The translations under genes were made by a program, and so were the position numbers. Positions 57,164 to 64,000 of a stretch of 64,000 nt of DNA are shown one piece after another; within the stretch, counting starts at the first letter, position 1; each line of letters opens with the position of its first letter. Below the pieces are notes generated by a model that was not told the origin of the DNA, searched no databases, and saw only the letters and a list, made by a program, of their open reading frames with translations. Location of the stretch: positions 310,001 through 374,000 of the forward strand of contig NHNY01000003.1 of the NCBI GenBank assembly GCA_002786065.1, read 5' to 3'. The DNA comes from Microcyclospora pomicola (Eukaryota > Ascomycota > Dothideomycetes > Capnodiales).

Positions 57164-58336
57164 ATGAGCTCGTCAAAGCCCGCCGCCCTGCTCATCGGCA
57201 AGATCACACATGCACGCGAGGAATGGGAGGCGCTGTCGTCGTTATTGACGCTCAAGGTGTGTCTGCAAGATACCTCCCAGTAATCCTCAGCCATAAAACC
57301 ACTAAACTAACCTCTCCCCCTCTTCCTCTCAGACCTACGAAACCGGCTCACGCTCCGCCTTCCTCGCCGCCCTGCAATCCGACACCTACCACGACGTCGT
57401 CGCCATCTACCGCTCGAACGAAAGCACGAGCGTGACGGGCGCCTTCGACGCCGAGCTGCTTGCCGCGCTGCCCGCGAGCGTCAAGTTCATCACGCACAAC
57501 GGCGCCGGCTACGACAACATCGACGTCGCGGCATGCTCGGAGCGCGGGATCGCGGTCAGCAGCACGCCGATCGCGGTCAATGAGGCGACGGCCGACGTCG
57601 CGATGTTCTTGATGTTAGGTGCGTTGAGGCGCATCACGGTGCCGTTTCAGGCGGTGCGGAAGGGCGAGTGGAGGGGGAAGGGGTTTGCGCTGGGGCACGA
57701 TCCGGCGAGGAAAATGCTGGGGGTGTTGGGGATGGGTGGGATGTAAGTCATACGTTTTCCACATCCAATGGAAAGCTGGATATATCACCGACCAGTCGCA
57801 AGACGAATCACTAACCCCCTCCCAGCGGCCAAGCCCTCGCCAAACGCGCCGCGGCCTTCGGCATGACGATCCAATACCACAACCGGCACCGCCTACCAGC
57901 CGCCGACGAGGCCGGCGCGCGCTACGTCTCCTTCGACGACCTGCTCGCGACCTCAGACGTGCTCTCGCTCAACCTCTCCCTCAACGCGTCCACACGGCAC
58001 ATCATCTCGACGCCGGAGTTCGCCAAGATGAAGACCGGCGTCGTGATCATCAACACGGCGCGGGGTCCGATCATCGACGAGGCCGCGCTGGTCGACGCCC
58101 TGGCGTCCGGCAAGGTGTTCTCCGCGGGGCTTGATGTGTTCGAGGAGGAGCCCACGATCCACCCGGGCCTGCTGGAGAATGAGAACGTCGTGCTGCTGCC
58201 GCATATCGGCACCGCGACGTGGGAGACGCAGCGCGAGATGGAGCTGCTGGTCCTGCGTAATTTGAAGAGTGCGGTCGAGGGAAAGGGGCTGCTGACGCAG
58301 GTGCCGGAGCAGGTGCCGGAGAAGTCGAAGATATAG
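57164..58336 (+). CDS. D-2-hydroxyacid dehydrogenase (glyoxylate/hydroxypyruvate reductase type)
   Basis: NAD(P)H-dependent oxidoreductase reducing a 2-oxoacid to the D-2-hydroxyacid. Three exons, 57164-57256, 57333-57742 and 57826-58336, with 76- and 83-base introns, give 337 aa. The join across the second intron makes VLGMGGIGQALAKRAA, the Rossmann nucleotide-binding motif (about residues 160-175). Catalytic residues are in order: Arg in NTARGPIID, Glu in DVFEEEPTIH and His in LLPHIGTATWE. THNGAGYDNID marks the substrate domain. An acidic residue for NAD specificity is not obvious after the second Rossmann strand, where YHNRHR suggests NADPH preference (inference). Substrate could be glyoxylate, hydroxypyruvate or a larger phenylpyruvate-like acid. 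Located in tandem behind a Zn2Cys6 factor. Confidence 0.93.
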
Positions 58337-59482
58337 CGACGGGGGAGGGCAAGAGGGGAATGTTGAGATTGTGCATGCATGGATCGGGGGTAACTCATAA
58401 ATTGTCGTGGGCGAAAGCATAAGGTATCACACATACATGTAGATGGAGTTTGCCCGATCTTGCCTCAATTTATCAATGTGAAGGGTTGCCGATGAAGTCG
58501 TGACAGCGCTCTCGTACGAGCAGAGACGATCGTCTACACAACCAGCCCCATCATATAATGAATCGAGGGAATCCTGTCTCCACTGTTTCCAACAATCTGA
58601 CTAGTACCCTGACCCCGCTTACCTTACAAGCCACAATGTTAGTTTACAGCATTCACCACAGCAGACCCGAGAGCTCACACAGCCAAATATTGGGCATGTA
58701 ACAAAGTGGAGTTGACCAATAGCCGGCTGAGCTAGCCGACCAGGGCTTCACGAACATATCTGGGTGGGAAATTTGTCTCGTTCCCGATCAAGCATCACAC
58801 ACGTGACAGCGATATGTTGCATTGAGAGATGGCGAGGACGCAGGAACACTCTGAACTGTTACCTCGATTGGAGACAAAAGTGGACCGAGCAATAAAGTAC
58901 ACTGCAAAGAGCAAAAGAGAGAGCTATAGAGGCATGATCCCAAAAGACGATGACATTTAGGAGATTATCCAAGAACGACCGACTATATAGCACAAGTATG
59001 AAAGAGCGCTCGTCTCCCCCTCTGCTCTCTGTCGCCACGCAGAGCAGGAGGGAGTCGGAGCGCGAAGGAAATAGAGAGAGCCCAAGAGTATCATAACAGC
59101 GACCGCAATAGTCCGAGTGGACTGGGGGGGATGTCCCGCACATCGTCGTCGTCACACGGACATCGACGATTTGAGCTGGGAATCCCCCGGGGGTATAACG
59201 AAAAACAAAAGAAACAAATTCGCCACCATTCACACACACCCGCACACCCACGCTCGAAGTGCGTGGACAAATGCCTCCGGTCTCGTGAAGTCGTTCATGA
59301 CGAGTAACGCTCAGCCGTTGAGTGGAAGGAAACAATCGATGAAACAGCCTGATGACATCCGCCAGAGATGGAAGAGAAAAAGTCCGAAAGAGATTAGCAC
59401 ACATTATAAAGGAAATACATAAGAAACATCATGGCTCCGTGAAGCATCTCGTGGATCGGACGGGGGCTTTGGAACAGAGTCG
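58337..59482. other. Convergent 1.1-kb gap with an unrecognised open frame
   Basis: A gap between converging genes. A 181-codon ATG frame (58859-59404 on -) has a hydrophobic C-terminal part but no recognisable domain, and it lies where the 3' UTR of the next gene should be, so I do not call it. No tRNA was recognised. Confidence 0.45.
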
Positions 59483-60499
59483 TCAATCGTCATCGCTCCA
59501 TTGGGCGGCGCGGATGAACAGCACGTCACCGGACGTGTCATGTCGGCGAAAGATCGATCGGAAGAATGATTTGATGCGTTTTCGCAAGCGTCGTGTGCCG
59601 GGCTCGTCGATGTAGGGGTCGTAAGATGATCCGTCCGATGCGGAAGGTGGACGGGCCAGGACTTCTCGACTGGACATGGTGCCTGGGAGAGGGCGAAGAG
59701 ATCTCGAGTCGGATGCTTCGAGAGGAACCAGTAAAGGCCTCACCAGATGATCATTGGAGGGCGATGTCAGGGTGACCCTGGCAAAAGGTTGTGCTATCTC
59801 CGACCTCGGGCCAGCTGGTAGTCCGACTGGCGAAAAGAATGGCGTCCATTGCAGACGAGGTGTCTCTGGGACGGTGGGGAGTGGCTTTTCGGCTGTCGGC
59901 CACGGATCGGTTTTGGTCTCGATAGTGGTGGTCTGGAGAATGTTGTTCGCAGGCTGTCTAGGCGGAGGCGCTGTGATCACTGCGGCCCTAGTCTGCGGAA
60001 GTCGGATTTCAGGTACTCTGGTGTCGCGGAGTCGCTGCTCAGGCAGACTGGCCTCGTAAGACTTGGGTACACTGACGTGGATCCTGGTTTCCGGAAAAGT
60101 GGTTTGTGAAAGTTTAGGAGACCAGTGTGCTGACCATGTCGTCGTTGTCGCTGGGGTGATGGTAGAAATGGGCGTCCGTGCAGTGGACCATGTCGGAGTG
60201 ATTGACGACAGGGGTGTCCGAGCCGTCGACCATGTCTGTGTCGTCGAAGATACTGGCGTTCGAGCACTGTGGTTTGCGGGGGAGTGAACGGTCAGGCTAT
60301 TGTGGTTGGCCTGGGCTGCCCACAAAGCCGGTAGGGCTTCACGTTCAGCAGGGCTGAGCCGGGGCGATCTGGAGTCCGTGAATGGGACCTGAGGAATATC
60401 CTGAGACTCCCAAGGCGGTCTGGGAATGGCCAGTCCCAAGCCGTAGTCCAGGGATCGACGTGGGCCGGAGGGGTACAGGGGCCGCTTGTTCTTGTTCAT
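59483..60499 (-). CDS. Hypothetical Ser/Thr/Pro-rich protein with internal repeats
   Basis: Unrecognised protein of 338 aa in one exon, from the ATG at 60499; the frame continues upstream only to a GTG. It is rich in Pro, Ser, Thr and Arg and likely disordered. About residues 79-115 hold an imperfect tandem repeat built on TWSTARTP with SS/ST and IT spacers. The C-terminus has a basic amphipathic segment (RRLRKRIKSFFRSIFRRHD, about 303-321) that could bind membranes or nucleic acid, followed by the acidic end QWSDDD. No signal peptide, transmembrane helix or known domain is seen. The codon use looks like that of neighbouring genes and the frame is long and uninterrupted, which supports a real gene, probably restricted to related fungi. 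Function unknown. Confidence 0.6.
   Translation of the reverse strand: MNKNKRPLYPSGPRRSLDYGLGLAIPRPPWESQDIPQVPFTDSRSPRLSPAEREALPALWAAQANHNSLTVHSPANHSARTPVSSTTQTWSTARTPLSSITPTWSTARTPISTITPATTTTWSAHWSPKLSQTTFPETRIHVSVPKSYEASLPEQRLRDTRVPEIRLPQTRAAVITAPPPRQPANNILQTTTIETKTDPWPTAEKPLPTVPETPRLQWTPFFSPVGLPAGPRSEIAQPFARVTLTSPSNDHLVRPLLVPLEASDSRSLRPLPGTMSSREVLARPPSASDGSSYDPYIDEPGTRRLRKRIKSFFRSIFRRHDTSGDVLFIRAAQWSDDD
60160..60265 (-). repeat. Tandem repeat coding TWSTARTP units
   Basis: Imperfect units of about 45-48 bases, each coding TWSTARTP plus a variable Ser/Thr/Ile spacer, inside the hypothetical Ser/Thr/Pro-rich gene. Two copies are nearly identical and a third is degenerate. Confidence 0.65.
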
Positions 60500-62205
60500 G
60501 GTCACGTTGTGAGCAATAGCATTCGAATCTGCCAGGTCACACCGTCGTGGCGGAGGTGACACGAGGAGGTGCTAGTGGAAGGTGAAGGCTCAACCGTTCG
60601 GACCTTTGGGGTCAACGATCAAAGTTATGTGTTTGACAGGTCAACTCACAGCCGCCGTGGTAAAGCTTGTGGGGCTGGGTCGATGAACGAGGGCCATTCC
60701 TCGCGTGAATGATGCAGGATGTCTGCATCTCCAGGAGGTTCCGTGCCGCACCGGTGGATTGTGGAAAGCTGGAGGACAGACGCACGAACCAAGCGACGTA
60801 TCAGAGATTACCAGCTCGGCGGCAGAGGGCAACAACGACCGACATGCCATGCTTCACGTCTCATGATGAGCCCGTCGTACTGGTGACGGCGCTGATAAGC
60901 TGACCTGCGGTCCATGCAGCTAGGATGTCAGTGGCCAGTCTCGAGGCCGAGTGCGCCAGTGCAACACCATCGTCCGGGCCGTCGTGGTCGAACCTTGCCA
61001 ACCGCTTGCCTGCGTGATGCTTTCTGAAGGAGTACGTCGACACCGGTGTTGGCGAACTCTAAACATGAACGACATCGCATGTGTGGAGCCCGAGAGTGAG
61101 GTCGTCGAGGTCAGGCCGGGGTGGCCCCCAGTCGATCGGCAGGCATGTTATCCCAACAAGCGCATGATGTGCGGCCGAGTCAAACCTACACCTGCAGATG
61201 TTGGAGCAGGTGAGGTGGAGGTCTGGAATTGAAGCTGTTTAGCTTCACTTTTAGCGTCAACCTTAGACGGAGGCCATGCGACTATCGTTGTAGGCGCTGA
61301 GATGTCCAATGAACAGCGGCCAGGTGCTGTGCATCTGCACGTCGAAGGTCTAATCTACCGCAGTCGCAGACGAGGCGCAAGATGCGAAACAGCCGAACAG
61401 TCGCAGGTGTTGACGAGACTGCAGTGGACCAAACCTTCGATGCTGTGCCGTGACCTCGCACGTTGGCGATGATACGATCCAGCTCCGTCGGATCAGCAGC
61501 CGGCGATCATGTCTCAACACTCGTCTCCTGCGCCGTAGGTTGCGGGAGTAGCGTGTGTTCCCCATGATACTGGCCTGCTGACCCGGCCGCTTTCTGGATC
61601 CTTGCAAGCTTGCTTGCTACCACCGGAAGGCCGTGCGTTGTGAAGTTGGCTACTCGATGCCGCGGGTTTCGGCCTCGACATCTTTTTCACGTGGGCACGT
61701 TTTGTGATCTTCACCGTCTACACTGGTCATCAGTCGACGCTTGGTGATTGCGTACGTTGCCATGAGGCGTGAACACGTCGGCTGTGTCGACTGCTCCACA
61801 GTGATGCAGGGAATCAGGTTGGAGTTGACAAGGCCCCCACGAGACCTCTCGGTGCCACCGGCTTCAGAAAGTATAAGTGAGCGGAGACACGGGCGCACAT
61901 TTTCTGATGCTCGTTTCACATGCCCACGAGGCACTGCAAGCCCGGCGGCTACTTGACGAGGCCAAGGGTAGAGAGAGAAGCTGTGCGGAGCAAGGAGCAT
62001 GTATGAAAGTGTTGTAGATATGATATTCGGAGCGTTCGTGAACGTCTCATCTGACTCCGGAACTCCGGCGGATCGCATCCCTGCCATTCCCAATGAACTT
62101 GCACTCGATATATACACGGTGAAGATGGTGTAACAGCCACGAATGGGCCTCCACATAAGAAGAAATTCTATTGCACTAATTCAACCATTCTGGTATTGCT
62201 CCAGC
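60500..62205. other. 1.7-kb gap upstream of the hypothetical gene and downstream of the BIM1-like gene
   Basis: No gene is recognised. Frames such as 61650-62156 (-) and 60951-61232 (+) have no domain or signal. The left part should hold the promoter of the leftward hypothetical gene, the right end the 3' UTR of the leftward BIM1-like gene. Confidence 0.45.
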
Positions 62206-63072
62206 TCATGATAGAAGCAATGCTGTCATGGCAGCGATTCCCAGAGCATATATGGCGTATCCAGATGATGGCATCCCAATATTTCTTGGGGCGCTGGATG
62301 CCAAATCCGCGGTGGTAAAGACAAGGTTGAATCCGAAGTCTGTGCTGTTTTGGCAATTCGCCTCGGTGACTGGTTCGACATCTTCAGGTTCAGCAAGCGT
62401 GACATCGACGCACTACAGCAATTAATCAGCATTCGAGCAATGACCAAAAAGAATCGAGACCAGTTATACTCACGCTGTATAGAGCTGCGCCGTGTTGCGC
62501 AGTCTCGATGACCTGAATAGTGATGTTGTCGCCCACCTGCAAGCTCAGATTTGCAGGCATGGGAACCTGAGGGAGACAGAATTGTCCAGTGTACTCAAGG
62601 TTGCTCGGGCCGGTCAACTGGAATGGGGGTACGACAGGGTGAGAGTAATTGGGGGGCGCTGCAAAGCCTTGTTCTGTTATGCCAATGTTCACGTAGAACA
62701 AGGCCTTGGAGTGTCCGGGAAACCATCCGGGTTGCACTTGTAGCGCACCACCCTGGTATGGCCATTTTGTACGGTTGGTGGTCATGGGCATGCCCCCACC
62801 TAGATACTCATGTCAACACAGCTCACAGAATGTTGTCGCGCGGATCTCGTCCGGTCAAACGTACATGGATACATCCACTGCATGCCATACGGGAAGCCGA
62901 TTGTGCCATTAGGAAGATAGTCAATTCCTATACTGTTCGGGTTGTCCTCGGGCGCTGTGCCATTTGCGTGTAGGTTATTGCCTCTCCAGCCCGGATATGT
63001 GATGACTGTGTGTGCTCTCGCCAGTTCCAACCCCGCCACCAGGGCTATCAATACTCTTGCGAAAGTGATCAT
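62206..63072 (-). CDS. BIM1-like copper-binding GPI-type protein (LPMO-like fold)
   Basis: Cell-surface copper-binding protein of the X325/BIM1 family, which shares a histidine-brace copper site with lytic polysaccharide monooxygenases but is linked to copper acquisition in pathogenic yeast. Three exons, 63072-62865, 62799-62474 and 62412-62206, with 65- and 61-base introns, give 246 aa. Signal peptide residues 1-20 end in LARA, leaving His21 as the new N-terminus (HTVITYPGWRGNNL), the mark of the histidine brace. The first junction restores MYPCGGMPMTTNRTKWP, conserved in the family. Four cysteines (about 70, 150, 180, 198) can form two disulfides. The Ser-rich stretch and hydrophobic C-terminus (YALGIAAMTALLLS) predict GPI attachment. 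N-glycosylation sequons are frequent. It looks complete. Confidence 0.9.
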
Positions 63073-64000
63073 GTTCGAAGCGCCGACGCTGGACGGAGGT
63101 CGAATCGACCAGGCTGCGGCGGCGGCTTACGGTCGCAGAGACGACGACTGATGGGTTGGAGTCGGTGTCGTAGATGCTGAAGGAAGCGCTCGAAAGGTGA
63201 CGTGAAGAGCGCAAGCCAGGCTGAAGTACGGAGGCAAAGGAATGTAGTCGCAGCTCACGGAGTTGAGGTGATCACACCACCGGACGCAGAGGGTATGCAA
63301 GGTATTAGGGCAGATGTGCCCCAGTGAGGATCACACCCCTACGATTTAGCGACTAACGATGTTGGAGCAAGCACACATGCAAGCATGCTGCATGCCACAT
63401 CGCTGAGCGGCCACAAATACCCAACGCATCGTGCTTGGCGCTCATGCAGTTGCTGATTGGGAGTCACGGTATCAAACGTGTCGAGCGAGCGTGAGTGCCC
63501 AGTCGAATCAAGATCGACGCTGCTGTACGCGCCCGCGACGGCCCGCTACTCCGGCCGTGCGGGGGTCAGGGTTTCCCTCTCAGCCAATCGAGGCTCGGCG
63601 TCTCTGTTGAACGAAGCTGTGTATCCGGCCAAATGTGCACATCCAGAACATCTCTGGTCCACCAAGACAGCGCTATTGCTCCCTTCTAGCTATAGGACCT
63701 TCAAGCGGCCGTTTGGATGGATATGTAGTGTATGCGTATGCTATGAGGTCGAGTACACTCTTCTCTTCCTTGCGAAAACCGCTCAAAGAGCCATCATGCA
63801 GCCGCCGTAGAGTTGTCACATCATTGCTAATCCACTACTTTAGTCTGCCTCGTAGCGTGGTCACTCGTTACCCTGGAAGCTTATATGCGTCGCCGATACA
63901 CAGAGAGACCTGATCAAAGCCTATCTTCAACGTCTATGATGTTCTGGATCTGAGCCACAGCATATTGACCGATCGGCAAACACTCCCGACCCAGCGCTTA
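63073..64000. other. Right edge: BIM1-like promoter region, no further gene seen
   Basis: A 928-base stretch upstream of the leftward BIM1-like gene. The longest frame (63457-63810 on +) begins without an ATG near a promoter and has no recognisable domain. A gene starting beyond the window edge cannot be excluded. Confidence 0.45.

Noticed and set aside
58859-59404. A 181-codon ATG frame on the minus strand.
   Set aside because: It has no recognisable domain and lies in the expected 3' flank of the hypothetical Ser/Thr/Pro-rich gene.

Overview
The window is nuclear DNA from a filamentous ascomycete (Pezizomycotina, most likely a Dothideomycete; class assignment is an inference from overall protein character). 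The evidence is fungal gene structure (mostly one to four exons, GT-AG introns largely of 54-122 bases, CTAAC-type branch points) and fungus-specific families: Atg17, sconB/Met30, NudE, Ssk1, a PTH11-type receptor, a Zn2Cys6 factor, an UstYa-type protein and a BIM1-like copper protein. I reconstructed 22 protein genes by joining open frames at splice sites that keep the frame and the family motifs. I recognised no rRNA, tRNA, CRISPR array or intact transposon, but I could not run a covariance or repeat search.

Left part (0.4-14.1 kb): a dense housekeeping block. It holds sconB (F-box/WD40 ubiquitin ligase subunit of sulfur control), ATG17 (autophagy scaffold), a mitochondrial Mdl-type ABC transporter, clathrin light chain, an RTT103-type CID protein (RNA polymerase II CTD reader) and DOA1/UFD3 (Cdc48 ubiquitin cofactor). 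Two pairs are divergent from shared promoters: sconB/ATG17 and clathrin light chain/RTT103.

Middle (14.1-38.8 kb): gene-poor stretches of about 4.1, 4.2 and 2.9 kb alternate with genes. There are two unrelated-looking BTB/POZ genes on either side of a 4.2-kb gap, a STRAP-like WD40 protein, nudE (dynein/nuclear migration) and the complete four-exon acetyl-CoA carboxylase gene (2276 aa), the first committed enzyme of fatty acid synthesis.

Right part (39.8-63.1 kb): an accessory-looking region. It has a 7-TM PTH11/SAT4-type receptor, a GFA-fold zinc protein, a very small secreted peptide convergent with an UstYa-type (DUF3328) oxidase-family protein, a DHA1-type MFS exporter and a LovD-like serine acyltransferase/beta-lactamase. 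Then come SSK1 (osmostress response regulator), a Zn2Cys6 regulator in tandem with a D-2-hydroxyacid dehydrogenase, a lineage-restricted repeat-bearing protein, and a GPI-type BIM1-like copper protein. No polyketide synthase, NRPS or terpene cyclase is present, so the UstYa, MFS and acyltransferase genes are not a classical backbone cluster. The small secreted peptide next to the UstYa homologue is the most interesting lead for something undescribed.
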